A program made the translations under genes and the position numbers. Positions 17,189 to 26,727 of a stretch of DNA of 37,810 nt are shown piece after piece. The number at the start of each line of letters is the position of its first letter. Positions within the stretch are counted from its first letter, which is position 1. Source of the stretch: Flavobacteriales bacterium. Its GTDB lineage: Bacteria > Bacteroidota > Bacteroidia > Flavobacteriales_G > NORP312. Location: contig JAESTK010000005.1 in the NCBI GenBank assembly GCA_016763645.1, forward strand, positions 1 to 37,810, given 5' to 3'. The notes beneath the pieces were generated by a model, which saw nothing but the letters and a program-made list of their open reading frames with translations, had not been told where the DNA came from and did no database searches.

Positions 17189-18581
17189 TTTCTAACTCCA
17201 CGTCTGCGTGTGCAGAGATAAGGGTCCAATTAATGCTGTCACTCATCGTAAACCTGAACATCCGGTCATAGAATGAACCTAAACCAAACCACTGTATTTT
17301 ATGTAGAAACTCACCTTGTAAGCCTACCGGAGCCCACATCTCAGAACTCCACGACTCACCGTTATCATCAGAAAATTCCATAATCATGAAAGATTCAGCG
17401 GTCACTAAACTTGTGCCGGGCTGTATCTCTATTTCAAGGCGTTCCATGAAGACCATAAAACCAGGCTTACCAAAGACTCCAGCGTCTACCGAAACGGTTT
17501 TTCTTACATGCTGGATGATGTCGCCATTGTCGGTGTAAGTCTCAAAATCAAGTTCGTAGATGTTGCCGTTTCTGCGGTCAGAGACGAGGTGTTTGCCGTA
17601 GATGAACCGATAATCACTGATTAGGTGCTGGTCGCCATTGGTGCCAAAAGCTAAGTTTGTCCAAGTAACCGATCTTTCATTGAACAACCATGTTTCGTTG
17701 CCAGATGGGAATGATAACAGGTAGAAATTCTGGTCATCAAGGGTAAAACAAACACCAAAAGCATCGTCAACCCTTGAATACTTGCTGATGGCTTGGCCTA
17801 TAGATGGGTCACTAATGGGGCGACTGGCAAGTCCTGTCAATTGATATACTTTTTTATTACTGCCTAAATAGTAAGCAAAATTTTCATTCTTGGATATTGA
17901 GTGTATTGCTATTAAACCATTCTCTTGAGTGGCATTTAGAACAAAATCATAGGGCGGGTTGCCGGTACCGCTGTTATAAAGTGGCTGAATGCTCTTTTCA
18001 CCGAACACGTACACCTGCTGTTTGTAAGCAAAAACAGCCAAGGTATTATCTGGCTTTGCCTCTGCAATGATAACGTTGGCACTGTTAACCGATAACGGAT
18101 CATCAAGGTCAGAGAATGCCACGTCGCCACCAATGCCATCATAAACAACTCGACGGTTGATATAGGTAACAGTTGCCGCGCTTGGTAAGTCCGCATCAGT
18201 GCCTTTGGTTAATGTTGTACCATCGTATGCATAAGGTGTGGTCTGATTATTGGTTATAACAAGGTTCCCGGCTTCATCTTCATCCAGAACGCATCTTAAT
18301 TCACCTTCTATGGTACCTATGAGCGTTTGGACTCCAATATCTGACACTTTGAACAGCTTTGTATTAGAAACCTTGTAGAGGGTGTTATTAAGCTCACCTA
18401 GACCCCTGTCAAATCCATCGCCAGTAGAAAAAGGCTTTAAACCGGGGAAAGGTTTCTGTGAAACGGGTTCTTTCCCGCCTGGATCAGTTTCAACGTAAAA
18501 ATTCAGCGCCAATTGATTTGACACTGGAACAGATCTATTTACATGAGTGGCCCCAACTAGTGGGAAAGGTAAGGTAGCCAT
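17181..18581 (-). CDS. P22 gp10-like packaged DNA stabilisation / tail needle-hub protein
   Basis: 'NQLALNFYVETDPGGKEPVSQKPFPGLKPF', beta-propeller-like repeats; synteny next to gp4-like. Confidence 0.75.
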   Translation of the reverse strand: MATLPFPLVGATHVNRSVPVSNQLALNFYVETDPGGKEPVSQKPFPGLKPFSTGDGFDRGLGELNNTLYKVSNTKLFKVSDIGVQTLIGTIEGELRCVLDEDEAGNLVITNNQTTPYAYDGTTLTKGTDADLPSAATVTYINRRVVYDGIGGDVAFSDLDDPLSVNSANVIIAEAKPDNTLAVFAYKQQVYVFGEKSIQPLYNSGTGNPPYDFVLNATQENGLIAIHSISKNENFAYYLGSNKKVYQLTGLASRPISDPSIGQAISKYSRVDDAFGVCFTLDDQNFYLLSFPSGNETWLFNERSVTWTNLAFGTNGDQHLISDYRFIYGKHLVSDRRNGNIYELDFETYTDNGDIIQHVRKTVSVDAGVFGKPGFMVFMERLEIEIQPGTSLVTAESFMIMEFSDDNGESWSSEMWAPVGLQGEFLHKIQWFGLGSFYDRMFRFTMSDSINWTLISAHADVELEIG

Positions 18582-18583
18582 AA

Positions 18584-18988
18584 CTAATCATCAAGGTTAT
18601 CTAGGGCGTGTTTATGTGGCAAATGCTGGCGTGTTAATGCTTTATCAAACGTCATTTCAGGTATTGTAAAGTATTTGGCTTGTAGTTCTGATATGGCGGA
18701 ACCCGCCGCAGCCGATAACCCTGGTTGAATTGGGCGCTTGTACGCAACCATCAATCTCAGAGTTAGTTGTAATTCGAGAGCTTCTTCGTCAGCGTCATCA
18801 ATAAACAGTGTATCTGTGGCAACAAGTGTTGATAAACCCAAATCTACGCCATTATTTTGCAACCGTGCAATCATCCTGTTAAGACGCTTTAAAGCATCTT
18901 TACTGACTACACTTTGCAGAACTTGGCCGTTGGCTAAAATACCAGCCTGTTTTGCAGAACTGTTGATCAACTCTCGTGCCGTGGTCAT
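18584..18988 (-). CDS. P22 gp4-like head completion/tail accessory factor
   Basis: 'TARELINSSAKQAGILANGQVLQSVVSKDALKRLNRMIARLQNNGVDL'; synteny. Confidence 0.7.
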   Translation of the reverse strand: MTTARELINSSAKQAGILANGQVLQSVVSKDALKRLNRMIARLQNNGVDLGLSTLVATDTLFIDDADEEALELQLTLRLMVAYKRPIQPGLSAAAGSAISELQAKYFTIPEMTFDKALTRQHLPHKHALDNLDD

Positions 18989-18991
18989 CTT

Positions 18992-19411
18992 CTATTTCGC
19001 CTTAGCTTTCGAAGTCTTTTTTTCAACTTCCGCCTGGGGGTGTTTATCTGCCATGACAACCGTTTTTAGGGCATCTTCGCGAAGCTTTAACGCTACTTCA
19101 CGTTCATCAAGGATGGTATCTCTGGCTTCTTGTTCCGCTTCCTTTTTATCAAGTGCGGCTGAAATGACATCTAAACCAGTCTCTCTATCATTCAGAGATT
19201 GATGAATTTCCTTTAACTTGGCTTCATCGATCTTGTTTTCTCTTATGTTAATAGCATCCTCTTCCTTTTGCATTTCTGAGGCATTCCAATCAGCACCGCC
19301 TTCTTCTGCGGCATCTGGGGAGTCATGCCAACCATCAGGAATTTGGCTCTCGTCAAACATTTGCGTAACCAATGAACCGTTAATGACTTGATACATGCAC
19401 CATCGTGACAT
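18992..19411 (-). CDS. Hypothetical coiled-coil virion-cluster protein
   Basis: ORF track starts at a TTG (19426); ATG at 19411 (MSRWCMYQV) has an upstream AGGA. Confidence 0.6.
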   Translation of the reverse strand: MSRWCMYQVINGSLVTQMFDESQIPDGWHDSPDAAEEGGADWNASEMQKEEDAINIRENKIDEAKLKEIHQSLNDRETGLDVISAALDKKEAEQEARDTILDEREVALKLREDALKTVVMADKHPQAEVEKKTSKAKAK

Positions 19412-19427
19412 ATGAATAATCCTCAAA

Positions 19428-19447
19428 TAGCCCCCTTTCGAGGGCTA
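19428..19447 (-). terminator. Weak intergenic hairpin/attenuator downstream of capsid genes
   Basis: TAGCCC-N8-GGGCTA, 17 bp upstream of the next gene's ATG; short T-run only. Confidence 0.35.
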
Positions 19448-19454
19448 ATATTGT

Positions 19455-19937
19455 TTATGCGAACGGAGTAGCCAGCGTTCCAACACCGTGCGTAACTCCC
19501 GATATTACCCATTCTGTGGAGCTTATACACACAATGGAAAGTGCGGTACCTACCAGACGACCTGTCACATCACTGTCCAAATCGCATGAGACAGTAGATG
19601 CAATGGTGGCAGGGAAACTATCCCCACCTTCTGCCACTGTCGTTGATACAGCAGCAACACCACCACCGATAAAGGTAGTGGCAGCATCAGTATCAATCGA
19701 GTACGAGTTGCTTGTACCTGCGACGGATACCAGAAAGTCGAACTGGAGCCCAATCACTGGTGCTGGCAAGGTGTAAATCTGACCGGCTGCACTGTCAAAC
19801 ATGCACAAAGAGCCCGATTCTGATGCAAGCAACGCACGAGCTGTAGTACCTCCAGCTAAGCCAGAGATAACTTGTCGTTGTAACCCGTTAGCGATACAAC
19901 CTTCGGTATTTTTTCTACTTAAATTTTGAACAGTCAT
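19455..19937 (-). CDS. Putative head decoration / capsid-associated protein
   Basis: Directly downstream of coat gene, Ala/Gly/Ser/Thr-rich. Confidence 0.5.
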   Translation of the reverse strand: MTVQNLSRKNTEGCIANGLQRQVISGLAGGTTARALLASESGSLCMFDSAAGQIYTLPAPVIGLQFDFLVSVAGTSNSYSIDTDAATTFIGGGVAAVSTTVAEGGDSFPATIASTVSCDLDSDVTGRLVGTALSIVCISSTEWVISGVTHGVGTLATPFA

Positions 19938-19949
19938 GATAAATACCTC

Positions 19950-21137
19950 TTAGTTGTTAGCGAAACGAACGGCGGTCTGTGCACGGAGAGTCTTAAATCC
20001 GTAGAGAACGTCAATACGTGTTGGGAATATATCATTAGTGATGTCGTAGTCAGTAATGATACGCATTGATATGCCGTCCATAACTTCACGAGCTGCGAAA
20101 TCCAAACCACGAGGTAAACGTAAATCAGCAGTCACAAACGTAAATGCATCCTTAGAATAACCAAGTGAAATATCATGCGTTGCTGAAGCACCCCCAACCT
20201 TTGTAAGGATGGCGTTGTTAGCAATACCAGCGGTAACGTTTTGATAAGCACCATCGACAATTATCTCTGGCTCAAAATTCACCAATACAGCAGAGACCGC
20301 GGTATCAGCCGTTACAACAAATTGTTGCAATTGACCAGTATCGACCTTGGTTTCTGGGTGAACGCGGTTAACGCTTCCCCAAGTGAACACGTCGCCTTTG
20401 AGTAAGGTTCCTGCTCCCGTGTCGATAATAGCGCTTGTGCCGGTCTGAACCGTGGCACTGTTAGCCAAATAATCACCAGAACCATCATCAGTACCAGTTA
20501 CGTGACGTGGCATTAAAGTGTTCTCGAAGAACTCAAAACCAGCCGTTCGGCCAAGCATACCTTCTAAGTACTGCTTTGATACGCTTGCAGAATCTTGGAA
20601 AAGACCCTTCAACACATCAACCATATCGACGTTAGTTTGGGTATCAAGGTTGCATTTGAGGTTGGTTGAACCAGCCAAGTTATCAACTAACTTCTTACGA
20701 CCATTCAAGATACCAACGAATGTGGCTGAAGAGCCAACGTTGTTCTCTTGGTTGTAAACATCCTTGAACATGCTCAAAGCATCGCTTTCAATGTTGGCCG
20801 CAAGAACGGTCATCATTGGCTCAAGTATGCGGGTGCCGAAATCATCCAAGCTCAACGTTAAATCAACGCTTGAAAATTCTACATCAACACCTTTTTGGGT
20901 AGCGATTGTTAACAAGACATTCTTTTCATCAGTGTCTTGCACATCAATTGCCGCGCCGGTTCTAACCGTGTACTGGTTAGGCAAGCGAATAGTCAACGTA
21001 GAACCAATTTTCGCGCCTGCTACTGCAAATTGGCTATCATATTGACGGTTGATATTGCCGATAAAGTTTAATTTTTGGTGAAGGATGCGCAAGGCTTCCC
21101 GTGTCACCGCCGTTGGTGTTAGTAAGGCATTAGCCAT
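19950..21137 (-). CDS. Major capsid protein, P22 coat-like
   Basis: 'MANALLTPTAVTREALRILHQKLNFIGNINRQYDSQFAVAGAKIGSTLTIRLPNQYTVRTG' typical of P22-coat family N-termini. Confidence 0.85.
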   Translation of the reverse strand: MANALLTPTAVTREALRILHQKLNFIGNINRQYDSQFAVAGAKIGSTLTIRLPNQYTVRTGAAIDVQDTDEKNVLLTIATQKGVDVEFSSVDLTLSLDDFGTRILEPMMTVLAANIESDALSMFKDVYNQENNVGSSATFVGILNGRKKLVDNLAGSTNLKCNLDTQTNVDMVDVLKGLFQDSASVSKQYLEGMLGRTAGFEFFENTLMPRHVTGTDDGSGDYLANSATVQTGTSAIIDTGAGTLLKGDVFTWGSVNRVHPETKVDTGQLQQFVVTADTAVSAVLVNFEPEIIVDGAYQNVTAGIANNAILTKVGGASATHDISLGYSKDAFTFVTADLRLPRGLDFAAREVMDGISMRIITDYDITNDIFPTRIDVLYGFKTLRAQTAVRFANN

Positions 21138-21146
21138 GATAAGTAC

Positions 21147-22001
21147 CTACTTTGCTGCTCTAGTGCGAATATCGTTGTTCCTCCAATCACGCCATTCGTC
21201 AGCCGACATCTTGTCTGGATCTTTCTCAACCGTTTCGGAATTACCTAACGGTGTAATAGGATCTGGTGCATCACTGACAAGCTTCGGTTTAAGCGTTTCA
21301 AGGCTGAACTCCAGTTTGGTCAATTCACGCGCTCTTTGCACGGGGGACAACGCAATCATATCTTTGGCAATATCAAGATTAGATCCCAAGTGGTACGCTA
21401 TTTCCGGTCCTTTTTCCATATCTAGAATCTGCTCTACCAGATCCGTATCCATGAAATCATGACCATAGGCAACCTCTTCAAAGTTTTCAAAGCCATCCCT
21501 TTTGCTCTCAACTGCGGCATCAAAGACTTTCTTTTTGGCTTTTAAAGAAGTTTTCCTTTCATTTTTCAGCGTAGTATCAGTTTCTTCCTGCTTTTCCTTA
21601 GATATCCGTTCATATGCCATGTCAGATGCGGTTTTGGCTATGTGTTCAGCCTTAGCCGCTTCGAATTCCCCAAGAGTATCAAAATCATCCTCTTTGGGGG
21701 CTGGCGATACTTCCGGTGTTTTGGCTGGGGATTTCTGAGTTTTTAGCTCTTCATTCTCAGCCAATAAGCGTGCATTCTCCTGGTCTCGCTCGTGCCCTTT
21801 ACGGGTTAATTGATTAATACGCTCCTGTGCCGTTTTGCCCTTTGGAGGGGTTGACGGTTTTTCGGCGGCGCTAGCATCAGCTTCACTTTTGGGTACTAAT
21901 TCGCCTTCTAGTGGGGCTTTGGCTTCCGGTGCAGTTGATGGGGCTGCATTATCATCTTTCGCTGGCGTGTTTTTGATCTCGCCTGGTAGATCATCTGGCA
22001 T
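21147..22001 (-). CDS. Scaffolding protein
   Basis: 284 aa, highly charged/helical, between portal and coat. Confidence 0.65.
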   Translation of the reverse strand: MPDDLPGEIKNTPAKDDNAAPSTAPEAKAPLEGELVPKSEADASAAEKPSTPPKGKTAQERINQLTRKGHERDQENARLLAENEELKTQKSPAKTPEVSPAPKEDDFDTLGEFEAAKAEHIAKTASDMAYERISKEKQEETDTTLKNERKTSLKAKKKVFDAAVESKRDGFENFEEVAYGHDFMDTDLVEQILDMEKGPEIAYHLGSNLDIAKDMIALSPVQRARELTKLEFSLETLKPKLVSDAPDPITPLGNSETVEKDPDKMSADEWRDWRNNDIRTRAAK

Positions 22002-24082
22002 TATAAGATACCTGGGGGTTGTGGTTGAGCTGGTGGTGCAAGTTGTTGGGGTTGGGGTTTACTTGTGCTTTGAACTAGTTTAACCACTTCGATTAAAGCA
22101 GCTCTAAGTATTTCTGGACTACCCTGTGCGGCGGCAAGTTCTGCCATTTGCACAGCGTTTTCAACATCGTTTTGTTCTATCTCGCTGAAATTCTTAACGG
22201 CTGTTGATTGCTTAACCGCCGAATCAGATTGAATGTTCTCTATGTTAGCCTGTTTTTCCATCATTTCCAATTTAACGGCAAGCTGTTGAATTTGCTGTTG
22301 TTGTTGCTGTTGCTGTTGCTTGGCTTGCAATTCCTCTGGGTTCAAATCTTCGTCATCATCAGCAATACCAGGGGGCAATAACTTCTTAAGACGTTCGGCC
22401 ATTTCATCAGCACCGGGCCAATCAAGGTTTTTGGCAACCAAATCACCGGCAACTTGCAACACTTGCGGGAACACTCGCGCCAATTCGACCATTGATGCAG
22501 CCGCTTCTGATCTTCGTGTTCTAAAGCTTGGACCCACACCAACACGCACGTCATATTTGCCACGGCCTAAATCATGCTGAATCTTCATCCCATCAGGTGT
22601 AAGTATAGGTTTATTGATCTCGACGAACCTTGTACCGGAATCTTCACCACGAAGCCTGATGATTCGCTGTGTGTCGTAGTATTTGGGGATCAATTCTAAT
22701 AATACTTTGCCAGTGTATTCAATGGCTCCAGCAAGATTGTCCATAAACAAGGATTGACCTAAATCGGCCTCTTGCTGCAAGGCGATAACTGCACGCCCTG
22801 ATCTCTGTTGTGGTAGATCACCAGTAGACGCTTCAAAGACGCCTGTTGCTTGCTGGATATCAGAAGCACTAACTGATGCTTGCTGTAGTATCCCGTTTTG
22901 CATCAATGGTGGTTGTTGACGCATTGGTGGCGGCTCGCCCTTAACAGTCTCATAAGGCAAATATGGAAGGTTTGACGTGTTTGCCACATCCCAGAATTTT
23001 TTGGTGTTCTTAATTTGATCAAGGTGGAGAAGATAAGGTGCTTTAGGCTGCAAGGCTATCATTTCAGCGGCTGCACTATTCCAATAGTTGTACATGCGCT
23101 GCGGATCTTTGGCGGCTCTTACAATGCCACGGATAAAGGTCTCGCCTTCAATATTGTCTTCTTCGCCATAAACAGGAACGATAGGGAATAATTTACCGGG
23201 CCATTGAACGTGTTCAAGTATTTCAAAGGCTGTGAGCTTGTACCAATTGATAACATCAACCTCAACTTCTCGCTCTCTTACTGGTGTGATGTTTTGGGCT
23301 TGGTATAAGGCAATGTCTTCCTCTGTTATCTCATCGGAATTAACCACTACGCCGTTAGATAACTGTGTGATTTTCTTCTTCTTTTTATCCTTCTTGAAGT
23401 ATTCAGCAATCCTTATTGAATTACTATCGAACCATCTTGAATTTGTTTCCCCAAGGCCCTTGTGTGGCACTGAAAGCGGTATTTCGACACCAGGAAATTG
23501 AGCCTCAAAATTCTTTGTTGACATCGTTTCGGATAGCACCCAAAAGCGCCCATCTTGCTTCTGGGGCATTATTGCGTCTGGGTCTGCATAGGCTGTAAAC
23601 GGGTTCTTAATGGGGAGGATGACAATATCTTGCTCAAAGATATCATCGTTATTCATAACGGTATTAACTCTCCAAACTCCATAACCCATCTTGACTTGGA
23701 ATTTGGCCGCGTTGATATAGGCGTTTCTGGCGTTGGATGATTGCTCTATCTGCCTGGTAAGATCTTCAAGTACGTCCGCTGTTTCCTTGTCAGCCCCATC
23801 ATCTACCGGGTCAACCTTGATAGAGGGCATGTTTTGGCGAATGTTGCCCATAACCTTGCGTATGGATTGGCCGATATGATCCAGCGTCAGCATTGGCCTA
23901 TTCTTTCGCTCTACCTGAATATCACGGGGCCATTGATCAAGGGCTGCAAATCGTAAATCATCAACCATATCAATACGGTTGCGACTCTCAGCGGTAAAAG
24001 CCAAGTCGAAATCTTCCGTAAAACTCTGGAGAATTTTATCCTTTTCTTTTTGGCTAAACTTCTTCTTCGATAACTTAGGCAC
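22001..24082 (-). CDS. Portal protein, P22-like
   Basis: 693 aa, size, position after TerL and sequence pattern ('WPRDIQVERKNRPMLTLDHIGQSIRKVMGNIRQNMPSIKVDPVDDGADKETADVLEDLTRQIEQSSNARNAYINAA'). Confidence 0.85.
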   Translation of the reverse strand: MPKLSKKKFSQKEKDKILQSFTEDFDLAFTAESRNRIDMVDDLRFAALDQWPRDIQVERKNRPMLTLDHIGQSIRKVMGNIRQNMPSIKVDPVDDGADKETADVLEDLTRQIEQSSNARNAYINAAKFQVKMGYGVWRVNTVMNNDDIFEQDIVILPIKNPFTAYADPDAIMPQKQDGRFWVLSETMSTKNFEAQFPGVEIPLSVPHKGLGETNSRWFDSNSIRIAEYFKKDKKKKKITQLSNGVVVNSDEITEEDIALYQAQNITPVREREVEVDVINWYKLTAFEILEHVQWPGKLFPIVPVYGEEDNIEGETFIRGIVRAAKDPQRMYNYWNSAAAEMIALQPKAPYLLHLDQIKNTKKFWDVANTSNLPYLPYETVKGEPPPMRQQPPLMQNGILQQASVSASDIQQATGVFEASTGDLPQQRSGRAVIALQQEADLGQSLFMDNLAGAIEYTGKVLLELIPKYYDTQRIIRLRGEDSGTRFVEINKPILTPDGMKIQHDLGRGKYDVRVGVGPSFRTRRSEAAASMVELARVFPQVLQVAGDLVAKNLDWPGADEMAERLKKLLPPGIADDDEDLNPEELQAKQQQQQQQQQIQQLAVKLEMMEKQANIENIQSDSAVKQSTAVKNFSEIEQNDVENAVQMAELAAAQGSPEILRAALIEVVKLVQSTSKPQPQQLAPPAQPQPPGIL

Positions 24083-25628
24083 CCATCCAGCCCCCGCTAG
24101 TTTCTGGTATTTCTAGTGTAGCATGTTTGCGCACAGGCTCTGCAAATGTCAAGGCCAACGCATCTCCCTCATCTGGGGAGAACTTGAATTCCTTTTTTAT
24201 CTTCTCTTTTTTCCATAGCACAATTCTATCATGACTATCACGATTGTATGGGGATGCGCACAAATCTGCCTGTAATTCATCGCTATCAGGTATATCAACG
24301 TCAAGGTTTTCGTCCTTAAGCCACAGATTCATAGTCCCCCACATTTCCCCGCGCTTGTTAATATACTTGTCTTCATCCAATGGGCTTGCACCAAAATAGA
24401 TTGCTTTTACTCTGTCCTCAAAACCCAATTCGTGAAGTCTATCGGCTAAATCAGCACCACCCCCAGCATCAATAAACATCATATCAGGCACTTTGCCAGC
24501 AATGGGGCATACCGTATCTAATACCTTCTTACACTTGGCTACAGCCTTTCCTAGCTTGTCCACCTGATCCCCCACGTAACTCTCAATGTCATAGGCCTTT
24601 CGTCCCTGACGCTTGATTATAGAGAACCTATCACCACCTCTTGATGGATCCACGCCAACAATCAGCGGACCATTGCCGTTAACCTTGGATTTTCTGGCCT
24701 TAACAACTGAGGATGGTGTTATTAATCCATCTTCACCGGATAGCTGAAAGGCTTCGGCTGCATTCATGGGATATTCTTGTTTGAAAGACTTATCACCATT
24801 TGTGCCATCGGCGGACAATTCAACGATCTTTAGTCGTCGCCAATACATTTGCTCTGGAGTCAGGTTGTATTGATTAGCGAGCTTTGCCTCCTCGTCAGTT
24901 TCAACGAACCCTTCAGGTGTTTCTTTGCTGTATTCCTCTTGCCAAAACCATGGAACGAATATGGCGATAAACTCGCCTTCGCCACGTTCTGCCATCTTCC
25001 ATTGTTGGTGGTAGAAGTTACCAACACCGTTTGCTGTTGACTCGTAAAGAACCTCTGTTTCATCGGCATCAGGAACAGTCTGCAAAATACCTTTGGCATG
25101 TTCTGAGGCATTAGGCCAAAACGCCACCTCGGAGCCGTGAAAGAATTGGTTAGTCTGTGACCGTCCAACCGTTTTGTTTCCCGCGGTACCAACTTGATAA
25201 CCTGAATCAAGCCTATCAAAAATCAGCTCTTTGGAGTTTGTTGTACTTGTCGATGGCTTAACGAATGGCGGCAAGTTCTCATAATAGCGCTTGGCCATGT
25301 TGAACAGGTTTTTTGTGGCATCCTCCTCGTGGGTCAAGATATAAGCTTTAACACCTTTGGCATGTGTGGTGCGCCACATAAAGCGCCCTTCGATATACGT
25401 AGAAAGGCCTTGTTGTCTGCCTTTTAGGATAATAGCCCTAACTTTACCGGTTCTCTGTCGCTGTTCTTCAAGCTTCTCGTGAACGTAGAGTTGTGCTTTG
25501 TTGAGGATGAAAGGCTTTAACCCTGAACCATTGATACCCTTTACACGTATCTTTAGGCATTTTTTGGAATAGAAGGGGAAATCATTTTTAAGGCGTTTAC
25601 GTTTTTCATTTTCTGCATTATTCGTCAT
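24075..25628 (-). CDS. terL: Terminase large subunit
   Basis: 'AIILKGRQQGLSTYIEGRFMW...' Walker A-like, 'GVDPSRGGDRFSI' nuclease Asp motif. Confidence 0.88.
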   Translation of the reverse strand: MTNNAENEKRKRLKNDFPFYSKKCLKIRVKGINGSGLKPFILNKAQLYVHEKLEEQRQRTGKVRAIILKGRQQGLSTYIEGRFMWRTTHAKGVKAYILTHEEDATKNLFNMAKRYYENLPPFVKPSTSTTNSKELIFDRLDSGYQVGTAGNKTVGRSQTNQFFHGSEVAFWPNASEHAKGILQTVPDADETEVLYESTANGVGNFYHQQWKMAERGEGEFIAIFVPWFWQEEYSKETPEGFVETDEEAKLANQYNLTPEQMYWRRLKIVELSADGTNGDKSFKQEYPMNAAEAFQLSGEDGLITPSSVVKARKSKVNGNGPLIVGVDPSRGGDRFSIIKRQGRKAYDIESYVGDQVDKLGKAVAKCKKVLDTVCPIAGKVPDMMFIDAGGGADLADRLHELGFEDRVKAIYFGASPLDEDKYINKRGEMWGTMNLWLKDENLDVDIPDSDELQADLCASPYNRDSHDRIVLWKKEKIKKEFKFSPDEGDALALTFAEPVRKHATLEIPETSGGWMGA

Positions 25629-25989
25629 CTAAGGTGCTTAGCCATTCCTCATGAGACATATCGACATTGGTTTGCATTGTATCTTGCTTGTCGTGGTACC
25701 CATGTTTGCCCAAAAGTAGTTTTGCAATAGTTGCATTATATTCACCTTTTAGGCTCTTATTGAACACAATTAGCTCCTGATTCTCCTTAATTGCCTCTAA
25801 TATGTCCGAAAACTCCTTTTCTTCATCTTTTGCCCAATCGTAAATAGTGGACTTTCCACGGTCTAAATATTTGCATAAACCAACCACACTTGGTACGGCA
25901 TGACCAACTTCTTTAGACTCCCATTCGCCTTTGACATAATCCCAAGCTTTGTTTTGGAGCTTTTTTGTCCACTTAGTTGGCCTTGCCAT
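25618..25989 (-). CDS. terS: Terminase small subunit
   Basis: 123 aa with HTH-like 'VVGLCKYLDRGKSTIYDWAKDEEKEFSDILEAI'; adjacent to TerL. Confidence 0.75.
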   Translation of the reverse strand: MARPTKWTKKLQNKAWDYVKGEWESKEVGHAVPSVVGLCKYLDRGKSTIYDWAKDEEKEFSDILEAIKENQELIVFNKSLKGEYNATIAKLLLGKHGYHDKQDTMQTNVDMSHEEWLSTLDDE

Positions 25990-25991
25990 AA

Positions 25992-26177
25992 TTACCCCAC
26001 AAACAATTTAATAGCCGAAGGAATATGTTTTGTAGTACAAAAATCTTCGTGATGTTCTTGATTATGTTGATATTGTTCTTGAGTACTAATTTCAAGATTT
26101 GGGTTTGGCATCCATTCCCTGTAAAAATCAAGTCCATTTGGTCGCATAATATATCCACCAAAAAATACTGTTGTCAT
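25992..26177 (-). CDS. Hypothetical protein
   Basis: 61-aa ORF between terS and the fiber-like gene; ATGA overlap. Confidence 0.5.
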   Translation of the reverse strand: MTTVFFGGYIMRPNGLDFYREWMPNPNLEISTQEQYQHNQEHHEDFCTTKHIPSAIKLFVG

Positions 26178-26458
26178 TTATTCTCTACTCGTATTTTAAA
26201 AGAACGCTCAAAGGTTCTTGGTGTTGCGTTGGTTGTAACTATTTTTACCGTTACCAGTGCAGTCTTTCCATTAGTTCCGGCACTCACAAAAAAAGTAACG
26301 ATGTTGCCAGATATTGACGATGAATCGATTGTAACGAAATCAGCGGTAACGGTGGCCGTACTGATTGTATCAGATTGCAATAACTGTTTGAAATCCAAAG
26401 AATAATCAACCACATCAGAGGGGTCTTTGCAAACACTTAGATTCTTGTGCCATCTCAT
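26174..26458 (-). CDS. Phage fiber-like small Ig-like structural protein
   Basis: 'KDPSDVVDYSLDFKQLLQSDTISTATVTAD...GTNGKTALVTVKIVTTNATPRTFERSFKIRV' typical of small phage fiber-like proteins. Confidence 0.65.
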   Translation of the reverse strand: MRWHKNLSVCKDPSDVVDYSLDFKQLLQSDTISTATVTADFVTIDSSSISGNIVTFFVSAGTNGKTALVTVKIVTTNATPRTFERSFKIRVENK

Positions 26459-26727
26459 ATTTTAAAGCCCCTTGAATTTGGTGGAATTATTATGTCTCTG
26501 TCTTCATGAGCAAATTCTATTGTTCTGTCATCAGGTGGGAATTTTATATTAAAACGGGCGCTTATGGAAAACACTGATACTGGCTCTGTTAGCGCTATAC
26601 CTGAATACAGATCTAAGAATGTAGATCTTTGTCCAGCGGTAATTGTACCACTTGGTATTACGTGTTTTAGAGCTGGATTAAACAGCCCTAGTATCGAAAA
26701 TCTTTTAGTTACTGTATCTATGGCCAT
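26455..26727 (-). CDS. Hypothetical virion protein
   Basis: 90-aa ORF in the cluster. Confidence 0.5.
   Translation of the reverse strand: MAIDTVTKRFSILGLFNPALKHVIPSGTITAGQRSTFLDLYSGIALTEPVSVFSISARFNIKFPPDDRTIEFAHEDRDIIIPPNSRGFKI

Noticed and set aside
26595-26620. CTGAATACAGATC as another XRE operator half-site
   Set aside because: Lies inside coding sequence, not palindromic, short match expected by chance.
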